Assembly: GCA_019925095.2 (NCBI GenBank)
Contig: CM034391.1
Location: forward strand, 1,577,051-1,641,050
Source: Dendrolimus kikuchii
Lineage: Eukaryota > Arthropoda > Insecta > Lepidoptera > Lasiocampidae
Reading direction: 5' to 3'
Length of the DNA stretch: 64,000 nucleotides
The notes beneath the pieces were generated by a model that saw nothing but the letters and a program-made list of their open reading frames with translations, was not told the DNA's origin and did not search any database. Positions within the stretch are counted from its first letter, which is position 1; each line of letters starts with the position of its first letter. The translations under genes were made by a program, and so were the position numbers. Positions 41,398 through 52,160 of this stretch are shown here, one piece after another.

Positions 41398-41559
41398 GGT
41401 GATCGATGAAGTCGGAAGGTGGCCATAGGAACTCCTGTATTAAACAAGACAGACACGTCGTGTTTGGGCTCGTTTTACTTGTCTTGGCTAGCACTCTGCT
41501 ACTACATGATATCCAGGATCTCAAAAGCTTGTATTTAAACATCTTTTTAAAAAAGCTTA
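41398..41559 (-). repeat. Repeat J, minus copy
   Basis: Reverse complement of 40798-40966 with a handful of differences. Together with the plus copy it forms an inverted pair about 430 bases apart. Confidence 0.75.
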
Positions 41560-42102
41560 TCACGTATCACACCACCCTAACTTAGGGATAGTGCCCCTGT
41601 ATACCGTATGATATAATAATTATATCAATCCAAACAAACTAAGGCTAAAAGCTACTAGGATCACAAATAACACAAGGAGCTATGCTAATAATTCTACTTA
41701 CGTTCGTGCAAAACCGTTCACCGACTTACCTGTAAAAAAGCAAATTACATTATTATTTATTAAGTCATTTTAATTACGTAAAAGTATGACGGAGGCAATA
41801 ACCTTTGAAGGTTTTACTTTCAATCAAAAAAGAGGTCAATTAATATTCAGCTTAAATTATAATGATTAATGGAATGTCTGGATTGTGAAAGCGATGTATG
41901 ACTATATTTGTGACAAACAAAAACACCGGATATATAATTATATGTAGTAATAAAATATACAAAAAACATTAAGTTAAGAACGTCCACCCAGTAATAATGG
42001 GTCCTATAATGCCCGGGCTCCATCTGGGACAATGTTATAGTTATTGACTATGTTACTTTAAAAACAATACCCTCATTAGTGTCAATATTTAATGTGATTA
42101 GC
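41560..42102. other. No gene recognised
   Basis: AT-rich, no frame of note. Confidence 0.45.
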
Positions 42103-42165
42103 AAATTCAAATTCAAAAGTTTTTATTCAAAATGAGTTCCACTGGAGAACACTTTTTGAAGATCA
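42103..42165 (+). repeat. LINE-tail-like repeat
   Basis: GCAAATTCAAATTCAAAAGT and AGTTCCACTGGAGAACACTT are inverted at 59281-59335. Confidence 0.6.
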
Positions 42166-42233
42166 TATATATATATATATATATGATATATATATATATA
42201 TATATGATATATATATTTATATATATGATATAT

Positions 42234-42326
<93 letters not shown>
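42160..42326. repeat. (TA)n array with GATATATA variants
   Basis: About 165 bases of TA interrupted by several TATGATATA steps in the first half. Confidence 0.95.
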
Positions 42327-42332
<6 letters not shown>

Positions 42333-42574
42333 AAGTCGTGTTAGTTACACTATTTATAACTCAAGAACGGCAGTACTTTTTATCCCGTTGGAACCGGTAG
42401 GTAAGATCGTGTTCTAAAATCCTCCTAATCACCTGGACCGATTTTCGTGATTTGTTTTTGTGTTTGAGTGGGTCCCCGGGTGGTTTAAATCTACAATTGG
42501 AACCGGTAGGTGGCGCTGGGATCGGATCCTAGATTTTTTTTTCAGAGCAGGACAACGTCTGCCGGGGCCGCTAG
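42322..42574 (+). mobile_element. Family C Helitron-like element, internally deleted
   Basis: TATATATATAAAAGAAAGTC start merges with the TA array; ends GTCTGCCGGGGCCGCTAG then T. About 75 bases are missing between ACGGCAGTAC and TTTTTATCCCG relative to 33034-33362. Confidence 0.75.
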
Positions 42575-43183
42575 TATAAGAAAAAGAATAATTTTACTTC
42601 CTAGTCTATGTACACCGCTTCGCAACGTGTTATTGCTGTTAAGGAGAAGAAGCGGCAAGAGACTTCCCAGCAACACGTCTGAAATTTATGAAATAGTAAC
42701 AATATGACATCACACATAACGCATTAAACTCATAGCTACATCTGCGTTAAACGGTTAATAACCGTGACATTATACCATATAGAGCAATAAGGTAAAAGTG
42801 ACTATCTAAAAAAAATATCTCAACAGTTTTCATTTTATAATTCATTTACGTCAGCCAAGCAAGCCACATATATCACATTTGATTTAAAATTCCACAAAAT
42901 TCCTAATGAGCCCTGAACTAATGAGTGCCAAAATGCAAGGAATTCCGTATAATTGGTTAGCGTGAAATTCATATTGCGTGTTCTGTGACACCCCTTAATG
43001 TGACCATAGACAATATTAAATAGACCGTAACGAACTATGGTTAGGATGGTGTTAGAAAAAATATCTGCAGGCGCCAGCAAAAACTGACGACATGTGCTTA
43101 AGGTAAGAATGGTTCTGCACGTTTCGAAGTGTAAACTTCTTTGGGTCCGTAGGACACTTTTCGGATGAGGACAAAGCACTTTT
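42575..43183. other. No gene recognised
   Basis: The 129-codon minus-strand frame ending at 42835 starts inside the B element and has no motif I can place. Confidence 0.4.
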
Positions 43184-43429
43184 TGCCAGGTGGTAGGGCA
43201 TTTGTCCGACTGGATGGCTACCACCCCTGGTCAAGAGCATACCGCCATAACAACCTTGAGTTGTGTTCCGGCATTAGTGACCAGGTTCCAGTTTCCCTTA
43301 AGGGAGCAGCAGCGCATTTGTAGCAACTTTGGTGTTGCAAATGTCCATAGGCGATGGTAACTGCTTTCCATCAAGTGGGCCGTCTGTCTGTCTGCTGATG
43401 CAGGAGGCAATAAAAAAAAAAAAAAAAAA
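43184..43429 (+). mobile_element. Family B, short form
   Basis: TTTTGCCAGGTGGTAGGGCA to AGGAGGCAATAAAAAAA with an A-tail of about 18. Confidence 0.9.
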
Positions 43430-43705
43430 CTGAACTGGCGTGACCGTCACGCTTAGATACATATATAGAGATGTTTGTATATATAGCTGTTTTAGAATGG
43501 GAAAAAAGCACTAAACTCGCGTGACCGTCTCTCTCAGATACATCAATACAGATGTTTGTGTATATAGCTCTTTTAGAATGGGAAAAAAGCACTAAATTCG
43601 CGTGACCATCTCTCTCAGATACATATATACAGATGTTTGTATATATAGCTGTTTTAGAATGGGAAAAAAGCACTGAACTCACGTGACCGTCACATTCAGA
43701 TACAA
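43430..43705. repeat. 81 bp tandem repeat, about 3.4 units
   Basis: Units begin near 43430, 43511, 43592 and 43673 (TGAACTxGCGTGACCGTC... TAGAATGGGAAAAAAGCA). As 81 is a multiple of three, the minus strand shows a repeating 27-residue frame (SERDGHA, SHSKTAIYTNI); this is probably incidental. It starts at the A-tail of the B copy. Confidence 0.93.
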
Positions 43706-44261
43706 AGTTATCACTTCTGACGTGCAGTCTTACAACTGACAGATTTTCTTTAATATTTAAGATTTTACGTACTAAAGAAGAGAGAAGATATGAATAGGTT
43801 TATAAAAAAGTAGATGACTCTGAGGGTATAGGCTAAGATTGTGCCGGCTGAAGATCCACTGTCGCTGCCTACCTCATTAGAAAAGGGTATAATACTTTAT
43901 ACTCCTGGTCGCCCGTAGACGAAATTCGACCATAATAATTAAATGTGAAAGACTATACTTCTATAATCACAGATTTTACCAAGGCTACACTGTTAATTTG
44001 ACTTTAACAATAAACAAAAGAGTATAATAGAAATTAAGTTGTGAAAAAGGGTACGGAACTGGAGTCCGTAGAGTTGTTAAAAAAAATTATATATATAGAT
44101 ATATGTAAGGAACATAAAGTAGATAGTTTTTAGTGAAAATAGAAATGTCGTATCTGTGATCATTTCAGTTTTAAACTGTACAATGGTGAACTCTGTAGTT
44201 TAAGTTTTAGAGCGCAAATCTCACTAGTATATGCCAACTACTACTACTACTCTATACACGT
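43706..44261. other. No gene; small repeat L piece
   Basis: 44030-44076 matches the AAAAAGGGTACGGAACTxGAG section of L. The rest is unassigned. Confidence 0.5.
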
Positions 44262-44445
44262 ACCTACTCTATACGTCCTGGGCTCGATTCCAAGTAGAGA
44301 AAATATCCATAATGACCTTTTCAGTATATACTCCAGTCTGGATGTTACTCGTCAAAGAACTTCCCGTTATATGTATAACACATATATAATTAGTCTAGTT
44401 TGGTAACATGCACCGGGTGTGTTCATCTGCCGATTTATTGATTAA
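44262..44445 (+). mobile_element. Family D SINE, 5'-truncated
   Basis: CCTGGGCTCGATTCCAAG (B box), then the D body (GTCTGGATGTTACTCG) to TTCATCTGCCGATTTATTG. Confidence 0.65.
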
Positions 44446-44599
44446 AAAAGTTTTCAATAAAATAACCTTATTGCTTGAAAGTATCAAAACTGGTATGTTC
44501 TTGTATTTTAATATTATCATAAATATATTTCACGGTAGCACAGTAAAGAAGCTTTGAATCCAATACCTAATTAAACTACTTTTTTTTACACTACTACAC

Positions 44600-44728
44600 G
44601 TGCGCAGAAAGTTTGCCGATAGCCTCATGACGTCACGGGTCGATGGTCAGTAGGGTTGACAAAGATATTACATAAATAGTTGTTGCAATAAATAATAGTA
44701 TGTAGTCATCGGCAAACCTTCTGCGCGC
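44600..44728. mobile_element. Q TIR element, uninterrupted
   Basis: GTGCGCAGAAAGTTTGCCGA at left, inverted ATCGGCAAACCTTCTGCGCG at right, 129 bp. Interior CATGACGTCACGGGTCGATG and GTCAGTAGGGTTGAC match 38490-38525. Confidence 0.78.
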
Positions 44729-44821
44729 GGCTTATAAATCCATTTTATTCATATTCGTGCATTGTAATTAAAACAAGTATGCAAAATTTAAAAGTCGTAG
44801 ACCGAAAGAAACTGGTTTTAA

Positions 44822-45042
44822 TTCATACATACATACATAACTTCACGCCAGTTCCCTTGCGGGGTAGGCACGAATAACAGAGCGCCATTTAGGCTTATTC
44901 TTACACACCTCATTTGCTTCTTTGACATTCATAACTCTTGTTATACACGCTCGTCTGTTCTTAAGGCTCCTGACGTCACCTTCTGTTAGTACACGATCAA
45001 TTTGATCATGGAAGGTGTGTCGTGGCTTTCCACGACTTCTGC
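44822..45042 (-). mobile_element. Family A LINE 3' fragment
   Basis: Minus strand from CRSRGKPRHTFHDQIDRVLT to YPARELA; (ATGT)n tail at the left. No TSD recognised. Confidence 0.9.
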
Positions 45043-45044
45043 AT

Positions 45045-45130
45045 TTGAAATATAAAATACAAAATACAGCGTTTCAAGTATATGTATTTAAAATACAAAT
45101 ACAAAATACAAATTACAAAATACCGTCAGG
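45045..45130. repeat. Short AAATACAAAATACA-type repeat
   Basis: Irregular repetition of AAATACAAAATAC; resembles AT-rich satellite-like tracts. Confidence 0.6.
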
Positions 45131-45249
45131 TGTTAGTTTATGTAAATAAAATACTCACAAAAAATCAAATAATAATTATTATTAGGTCCTTGCCTATGTA
45201 ACTGCCGTTTTTTTCTGAAATAAGTTAACCTAATTTTATTATATTTTTT

Positions 45250-48052
45250 TTTATTCTAATCTCCACGGCCTTGAAGATAGGGATATTTCCATCTTGTTCT
45301 TCTTGTTCTCCGTCGTCACACTCTTGGCAGAGTGGTCGTGGTCCTCATGGTACAGGGGTGGTGGCAAGCTTCACAATTCGTCACCATTTCCATCTTGTAG
45401 GTACGCGTAGATTTTGGTGGTTCCACCCGGATCTATGCGTGCTTATATCGGTCCCATGGCAGGGAATGCACAAGGACTGAAACAGCTCGCTTTTTTGAAC
45501 TCGTTCATGAGGTGACCGACAAAGTTTTTGGGCAGTATCCTTTTGCAGAGGTAGTCATACTCGAGAATTTTAATGCTCATTACGCTGAGTGGTTGGGTTC
45601 CCCGAGAACTGATCTGTCAGGGACTACTGCCTACGAATTTGCTCTCGCCAATGGATTCACTCAGGTGATTACGGAGTTTACCCGAATACCGGATAGAGTG
45701 GATCATGAGTCTTCTTTGCTGGATCTTCTGCTGACCATACACCCGGAGAACTACCAGATCTCCATCAGTGCTCCACTGGGAACCTCTGATCATTGTCTGG
45801 TATCTTTGGTGGTGCCCCTTCCTATTCCCGATCGGACTCGTCCCGCTGGACGACGGAAGGTGTGGTGATACAGGTCAGCAGATTGGGATGGACTCCGTGA
45901 ATTCTATGCATCCTACCCATGGAGGCAGTTATGTTTCTCGTCGGAAGCTTCTGATCCGAGCACAGACTGGATCGCCGATGTAGTACTGCAGCGAATAACA
46001 TGTTTAATTCCAAACTCAACTGTACCTATCGGTGGTACGAGTAAACCACAATGGTTCAATAAGCACAGCAGTGAAGCTGTAAAGCTAAAGAAACAGGCTT
46101 ATCCAGCCTGGACTGCAGCGCGGGCTCGTCAGGCTCCAAGTTCCTCTGACCTGAAAAAGTGATACAATGCCGCCCCCAGGTCCCTCAAAAAACAGCTCGC
46201 AAGAGCAAAATTCGATCACATCGGCAGAATTGGTGAGCGCCTCTCTAGCCACTCTTCTGGGACTAGAGCTTTTTAGGCCCTCACCAAAGCTGTCCAAGGA
46301 AACTTTTGTCGGGCTTCTCTTCCACCTCTGCGCACAGTGGACGACCGTCTGGTACACGCCGCCAAAGATAAAGTCAATCTTCTGGATGAAATCTTTGCGG
46401 CCAATTCAACTCTTGAGACATAGGAGAAACTCCACCTACAATCCCTGAGTGTGAGTCTAGAATGTCGGAGGTGCGCTTTACTCAAAAAGCAGTCCGATGT
46501 GCTCTCCTCTCCCTCGACGTCAAAAAGTCTTCTGGCCCTGATGGCAATCCTGCCATTGTGCTGCAGACGTGTTTAGCTGAGCTGTCCCCAGCCAGTCCTT
46601 GCCCGACTTTTCACTCTCTCTTACTACAAGGGTTGTGTCCTCGCTTCGTGTAAGATTGCCCATGTACACCTTGCCCCCAAAAAAGGGGACGTAACAGACA
46701 CGTCGAATAGGCCTATAACAATAACCTTTTTGCTCTCAATGGTGATGGAGCGTATTATCAACACGCAGCTCTTGTGTTACCTCGAAGATTCCCAGCTGCT
46801 AAACGATCGGCAATACGGCTTCCGCCACGGTCGCTCAGTTCGGGATCTCTTGGTTTACCTAACCCACCGTTGGGCTGAAGCCATTGAGAGCAAAGGGGAA
46901 GCACTGGCAGTTAGTCTAGAATTCTAGATATTGCTAAGGCCTTCGACCGGGTCTGGCACAGGGCTCTTCTATCGGAGCGGCCATCGTTTGGGATACCCGA
47001 AGGGCCTTGCACCTGGATATCCAGCTTTTTTGATGAGCGCAGCATTCAAGTCGTTGTCGACGGTTGTTGCTCAAGTTTCAAGCCCATCAACGCTGGTGTG
47101 CCCCAGGGTTGTGTGCTATCGCCAACGTTGTTCTTCTTACATATCAATGATATGTTGTCTATTCGCAACATTCATTCCAATGCGGATGATAGCACAGGCG
47201 ATGCGCAGTACTCTGGTCGTGCAAACTTCCCTCGATCATTTATGGAGGAAAGTTGGGTTAGATTTGTATCTGAAGTAGAGTATTCCTTAGAGTGAGTCTC
47301 TGAATGGGGGAGACAAAACCTTGTCCATTTCAACCCCAAGAAGACATAGGTCTACGTATTCTCTGCCCAAAAAACTCCATTCGAGCAATCGCTTCAGTTC
47401 CAAGGAACTCCTCTTACCACCACCAAGAGTATTGGGATCCTCAGTGTTGACATCGCGAACGATGTTCAGGGGCCATCTTGAAGGCAAGGCAAAACTCGCC
47501 TCTAAGAAGCTGGAAATGTTAAACGGGTCCAAGCAGTATTTCACACCGCGGCAACGCTTTGGGCTTTGTAAAACCCAGGTGAGCCCGCATATGGAGTACT
47601 GCTCACACTTTTGGGCTGGAGCACCTGGCTACCAACTCGATCCCCTAGACTGTATTCAACGTGGAGCCATTCACATTGTTGATGATTCCACACTCACAAA
47701 TGGTCTAGATAGGCTTGGCCTTATGAGAGACTTCGCTTCTCTCTACATATTCTACTGACTGTATAACGGGGAGTATTCGAAAGAACTGTATAGGATGGTG
47801 TATTCGTCCTCTTTCTACCATTGAACCACTCGCCATGTGTTGGGTTTTCACCCCCACTTCCTTAAGCCGCTTCACTCATGTACGCAACGGTTCTGTAAAA
47901 CCTTTTTCAAAAAGGGTGTCATAAAATTTCTTCGAGGCTGGCAGCGGGTTGATGAAATCTCTGGTGTTGCAAATGTCCATAAGCGACAGTAACTGCTTTC
48001 CATCAGGTGGGCCGTTAGCCTGTCTGCTGTACTCCAGCTATAAAAAAAGGTC
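45250..48052 (+). mobile_element. Degenerate Jockey/CR1-group LINE (endonuclease + reverse transcriptase)
   Basis: Largest relic. Endonuclease: ACLYRSHGRECT in one frame, then an open stretch 45512-45868 with VILENFNAHYAEWLGS (consensus has GDFNAHH, so the catalytic D is lost), ITEFTRIPDRVDHESSLLDL and APLGTSDHC (SDH intact, 45785-45793). Reverse transcriptase: KKSSGPDGNP near 46530, NDRQYGFRHGRSV near 46805, DIAKAFDRVWH from 46927, GVPQGCVLSP near 47095, and NADD at 47179-47190 where YADD is expected. C-terminus: MEYCSHFWAGAPGYQLDPLD to 47758, then WQRVDE. At least four frameshifts and several stops. The 5' end is truncated (no ORF1, no endonuclease start). The 3' end, GTTGCAAATGTCCATAAGCG... 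to CAGCTATAAAAAAA, matches family B's last 90 bases. Confidence 0.85.
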
Positions 48053-48487
48053 GAAATTTCCAGAATGGAAGCGGGCAAACCAATAACAAGTAGTGCGTTC
48101 ATTGTAGTGTTCGCTCATAAAGGTCGTTGATGTTGCTTGTCGCTCTTGCCGCGTTGCTGCCACGACGGTACTCTTATTCCATATGTACTCGAATTTTTAA
48201 CTATCCATGATGACGAAAAAGATTCAAATGCGAAGAAAACATAACACTTATCAATAAATAAATGACTAATTTTTAAAAAAGAATTTCGTGTTTTCAAAGT
48301 AAAATTAATTTGAAATTATATATCTTAGCCAAACAAAAATATTTATTTTAAATGGCCAGTACTGCAGAATGTACCTAATATTTAGCGGTCACCATTTTGC
48401 TTATGAAAGCTATCGAGCGCTATTTTCTGAAGAACACACCCATTAATAAGGTAGCTACGGTCTTATCGACAATTTAAGCTGTTAACT
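48053..48487. other. No gene recognised
   Basis: AT-rich, no partner. Confidence 0.45.
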
Positions 48488-48585
48488 GGCAGACTTAGTG
48501 CTATAAGATTTATCTGGTTATCTCTTTTTAGTGTCGCTTTTTAGTTTCATCGAGCTTCAAAATCACAACGATTCTAAAGAAGGTT
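48488..48585 (-). repeat. Repeat K, inverted partial
   Basis: TATCTCTTTTTAGTGTCGCT and CATCGAGCTTCAAAATCACA on the plus strand mirror the first half of K. Confidence 0.68.
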
Positions 48586-48727
48586 CAAAAATATGTAATT
48601 TTTTTGGATTCCATAAATAATTATGAAGTCATCATACCCGTCCGTCTGTCCGTCCGTTTGATTTTTTATGTTATAGTTTTTTTTAACTATAGGATCAATA
48701 TGAATAAAAGCTGGTTAGAAAGTATAT

Positions 48728-48880
48728 GATAACGGCCTCACGTCACAGACTCAATAGAAGCGGATTCGAATCCTGGTTAAAAAAGAATGTACATTTTAAG
48801 CAGCGTTCCGACCTAATGTGCACATTGTAACAATTACCACGTGATGAAGACAAACATCGTGATGTAAACCTCCATATTGA
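48728..48880 (+). mobile_element. SINE P, 5' part
   Basis: tRNA-like head with GCGGATTCGAATCCTGG (B box) then CCGACCTAATGTGCACATTG, ATTACCACGTG and ATCGTGATGTAAACCTCC. The 3' part is cut off, where repeat M sits. Confidence 0.65.
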
Positions 48881-48892
48881 AATAAAAGACTT

Positions 48893-49108
48893 TGTAGTGG
48901 AACACTTACAAGCCAATAGATGGCGCTGTGCAATAATTGATGTCACAAACGTTTCCCGAAACATACAAAGAATATATACAAAATTTCAACTATAACAGAT
49001 GGGCCTAGGCCTGCGAGGAACAACACTAGCCTCGCTGGAAGATCTTCCTTTAAGACGGAGGAGCATTCCATCTCGCTCCTCCACCCTATACGGATCACCC
49101 CCTTCAAT
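48893..49108 (-). mobile_element. Repeat M, uninterrupted copy
   Basis: Continuous across GAGGAACAACACTAGCCTCG, where the copy at 15443 carries an insertion. Confidence 0.72.
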
Positions 49109-49234
49109 TTGTTAGTCTCAAATGGATTTGCAGGTCTGAAGCCCTTCTGAATTTTTATTTTTTTTAATTCACTACAAACTCGAGTCCCGCATAGATTAAT
49201 TATTGTATAATTTTAATGAATTCCTATTATTATA

Positions 49235-49898
49235 ATTCTATTACGGTGCAGGTTCTCAAACTTTGGAATATGCTGCCTCTTACTGTCAGAAAGGCCAAAT
49301 TCTTACCAACATTCAGGAATTTGCTCAGAAAACACTATTTGTCCACAAACAGCTATGTCTGATTAACACACTATAATCATGCTAATACATAATATTTATT
49401 ATAATAACTTATGTATTATTGTATATATTGGCCTCTGTGGTTGAGCGGGCTAAGCCTTTGCCGGCCTACCTCATTGCAACGCAGAGGCTCCGGGTTCGAT
49501 TCCTGGTATGGTAAATTTCGGAAACATATTTTCTCCGTTATTTACTATAGTCTGGGTGTCTGGGATCGGCCCCAGAGTAGTCCGTTGTATATTACCCACA
49601 ACACAAGCGTAACTTGCTTAATTTGGGGATATACAATATGTGTGTTTGTCTGCCGATTATTTATTTATATATATAACTATGTATATATGTATGTATTTGT
49701 ATATCTATTTCTTAAATTAGTTTGAGTATTTATGTATCTATTGCCTTTTCCTGCATCACCTATATCGCCTGATTCCAATTTCATTTAGGTTGCCTGGAAG
49801 AGATCGCTTTGAGCGATAAGGCCGCCTATTGTATTGCCTAGAAAATATTGTAAATATGGTCTGTTTGGTGTGCAATAATGTGTTATCTTTCTCTATTT
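49235..49898 (+). mobile_element. Family G LINE 3' end with nested SINE
   Basis: Coding VLKLWNMLPLTVRKAKFLPT, FRNLLRKHYLSTNSYV, stop; UTR CATGCTAATACATAATATTT, then after the SINE TTAGTTTGAGTATTTATGTA, GGTTGCCTGGAAGAGATCGC, GATAAGGCCGCCTATTGTAT and GTGCAATAATGTGTTATC. Best copy for reading coding and UTR of G together. Confidence 0.82.
49426..49668 (+). mobile_element. Family D tRNA-derived SINE, best copy
   Basis: A box TGGTTGAGCGG (49438-49448) and B box GGTTCGATTCC (49493-49503) both match consensus with normal tRNA spacing. No acceptor-stem pairing or 3' partner, so it is a SINE and not a tRNA gene. Body contains GTCTGGGTGTCTGGGATCGG and ACACAAGCGTAACTTGCTTA; tail CTGCCGATTATTTATTTA. TATATAT on each side is a possible TSD. 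Confidence 0.88.
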
Positions 49899-49902
49899 TT
49901 TT

Positions 49903-49950
49903 GGCAGGTGGTAGGGTATTTGCCCGTATGCATGGCTACCACCCCTGGTG
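49903..49950 (+). mobile_element. Family B short-form head fragment
   Basis: GGCAGGTGGTAGGGTATTTG to CTACCACCCCTGG, then unrelated sequence: a 5' piece without tail. Confidence 0.75.
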
Positions 49951-50270
49951 TATAAAAATAATCTAAAAATTCAATAAAGACTACCTCATAAGACTAAGCC
50001 ACGTGACACTCATAATGTGTCCTATTTGTATATGATTAAGTTACAAAATGGTTGACAGCGACAGGGCGGTCATTTTGCAATGAACATTAAACACATCTAA
50101 TACATTTTAACAACCATTATAATCTAGTTGTTTATATATTATGTAGATAATCTTACATTTGTATATTATACCAGTTGGAAATGAGACAGGGATTTATGGC
50201 CCGAAGAAATGTAGTCAGATGAGATATGGCTTACAAAATTGCGTTATATTTTTCTATTATAAAATAGAAA
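49951..50270. other. Nothing recognised
   Basis: Unique-looking sequence leading into the satellite array. Confidence 0.4.
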
Positions 50271-51252
50271 ACATCAGCTCTAAATCTGGAAGACGAGAAA
50301 TCTTAGAAAGATGGTCACAAATGAAATAAGTTAGCGATTACCATAATCGAGTCTATAAATGAATGACAACAATAACAACACAACACACGACTTAATTAAT
50401 CAAAATAACTAAACCCACTACAATCATAAAGAAAACATCAGCTTTAAATCTGGAAGACGAGAAATCTTAGAAAGATGGTCACAATTAAAATAAGTTAGCG
50501 ATTACCAAAATCGAGTCATGTGAATGAATGTCAACAATAACAACACAACACACCACTTAATTAATCAAAATAACTAAACCCACTACAATCATAAAGAAAA
50601 CGTCAGCTCTAAATTTGGAAGACGAGAAATCTTAGAAAGATGGTCACAATTAAAATAAGTTAGCGATCACCATAATCGAGTTATGTGAATGAATGTCAAC
50701 AAGAACAACACAACACACGACTTAATTAATCAAAATAACTAAACCCACTAAAATCATAAAGAAATATCAGCTCTAAGCCTGGAAGACGAGAAATCTTAAA
50801 TATATGGTCGCAAATAAAATAAGTTAGCGATTACCATAATCGAGTCTATAAATGAATGTCAACAATAACAACACAACACACGACTTAATTAATCAAAATA
50901 ACTAAACCCACTACAATCATAAAGAAAACATCAGCTTTAAATCTGGAAGACGAGAAATCTTAGAAAGATGGTCACAATTAAAATAAGTTAGCGATTACCA
51001 TAATCGAGTCTATAAATGAATGACAACAATAACAACACAACACACGACTTAATTAATCAAAATAACTAAACTCACTACAATCATAAAAAAAATATCAGCT
51101 CTAAACCTGGAAGACGAGAAATCTTATATATATAATGTCGCAAATAAAATAAGTTAGCGATCACCATAATCGAGTTATGTGAATGAATGTCAACAATAAC
51201 AACACAACACACGACTTAATTAATCAAAATAACTAAACCCAGTACAATGAAT
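50271..51252. repeat. Satellite, six units of about 164 bp
   Basis: Units start near 50271, 50435, 50600, 50764, 50928 and 51092. Each has CTGGAAGACGAGAAATCTTA, AAATAAGTTAGCGAT, AATGAATG and CAACACACGACTTAATTAAT (or a near match). Variants are shared in a mosaic: units 3 and 6 share GATCACCATAATCGAGTTAT, units 1, 4 and 5 share ATAATCGAGTCTATAAATG, units 2 and 5 share CAGCTTTAAATC, units 1, 4 and 6 have CAAAT where 2, 3 and 5 have CAATT. Non-coding. Confidence 0.96.
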
Positions 51253-51254
51253 GA

Positions 51255-51427
51255 ATGAATGGTGGAGATTTTGTGTGGTTTTGGAGTGGAGAGATTTTGA
51301 TGATTTTTGAGTGATTGAATGGGTCCCCGGATGGTTTAGATACACAATTGGAACTGGTAGGTGGCGCTGGCGTTGGGTCCTAGATTTTACTTTTTCAGGG
51401 CAGGACAACGTCTGCCGGGACCTCTAG
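51255..51427 (+). mobile_element. Helitron-like 3' end after the satellite
   Basis: GGGTCCCCGGATGGTTTAGA, GGTAGGTGGCGCTGGCGTTG and GGACAACGTCTGCCGGGACC lead to TCTAG then T. A family C 3' end without a recognised 5' end; the satellite sits directly upstream. Confidence 0.72.
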
Positions 51428-51429
51428 TA

Positions 51430-51625
51430 TACAATAAAATAAGACTACAAAAAAGAAAATATTAAACTTAAACTACACTATAAAAAGTACCATAAACATA
51501 TTTACAGGTAAAAAATATCGTCCAGAACGCTGTCGCTGGGGAACGTTCCCAAAATGCTGGCCGCATTTCCATATTGTATGGCAACGCTGATCCATTGCCC
51601 TAAATACAGGCCAGTTATTTTCAAT
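51430..51625 (-). mobile_element. Family F LINE 3' fragment
   Basis: GGGAACGTTCCCAAAATGCT and ATGGCAACGCTGATCCATTG on the plus strand mirror the ISVAIQ...LGTFP region; the A-rich start is the F UTR reversed. Confidence 0.65.
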
Positions 51626-51954
51626 CACCTTGAAAGGTCTCTATATAGTTGACAAATCTCAAATTTTCAAAATAATATCAAAAACGTATAGTATTTTGGT
51701 ATGAGTTTTAAACAAATATGTTACAAACGTGTGTGGAAACGTTTTTATAACGACACATTTAAAATTGTGATTTGCCCTCATTCCACATGAAATAACGGAC
51801 TTATGAATACTTGACTAAACTTGCACTCATTGCTCTGTTTTCATTTATATACCCTTCAGAATTTATATTGTTTCTAACGCTACGTTCACACGGAAACGTC
51901 AATATCTATGCTGGAGCTGATCTTTGCAGGATACGGTTTAGTCACAATATAATT
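51626..51954. other. Nothing recognised
   Basis: AT-rich; no frame, no partner. Confidence 0.45.
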
Positions 51955-52160
51955 TATATTGGCGTCGAAATTCTGGGGCCATGAGGTCCAGAAGCTCACC
52001 GCCTTAATCGAGACTTATCTGTACAGTTGATAGAACGCTCACTCGACCAAAAGACAGGCTTGTATTTTGGACAACGCATAAGCGTTGCCATTCAATGTGG
52101 TAACGCGGTCAGCGTTTTGGGAATGTTCCCAGTAAGTTATAGGTTATTATATTAATAGAC
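51955..52160 (+). mobile_element. Family F LINE C-terminus relic
   Basis: GVEILGP, stop, GPEAHRL, then DQKTGLYFGQRISVAIQCGN, AVSVLGMFPVSYRLLY. Clearly the same domain as 4123-4470, with one stop and a small deletion. Confidence 0.72.

Noticed and set aside
43371..43682. Protein with 27-residue repeats
   Set aside because: Product of an 81 bp tandem repeat joined to a poly(A) tail and SINE sequence; no start context or homologous domain.
44570..44740. CACTA-type transposon, from TTACACTACTACACG at the left of Q
   Set aside because: The right end of that copy does not mirror CACTA and no 3 bp TSD is present.
49426..49510. tRNA gene
   Set aside because: A and B boxes are perfect but there is no acceptor stem, and the sequence continues into a dispersed SINE body with seven other copies.
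50271..51252. CRISPR array
   Set aside because: Units are about 164 bp and repeat along their whole length with no spacers; the context is animal-like.
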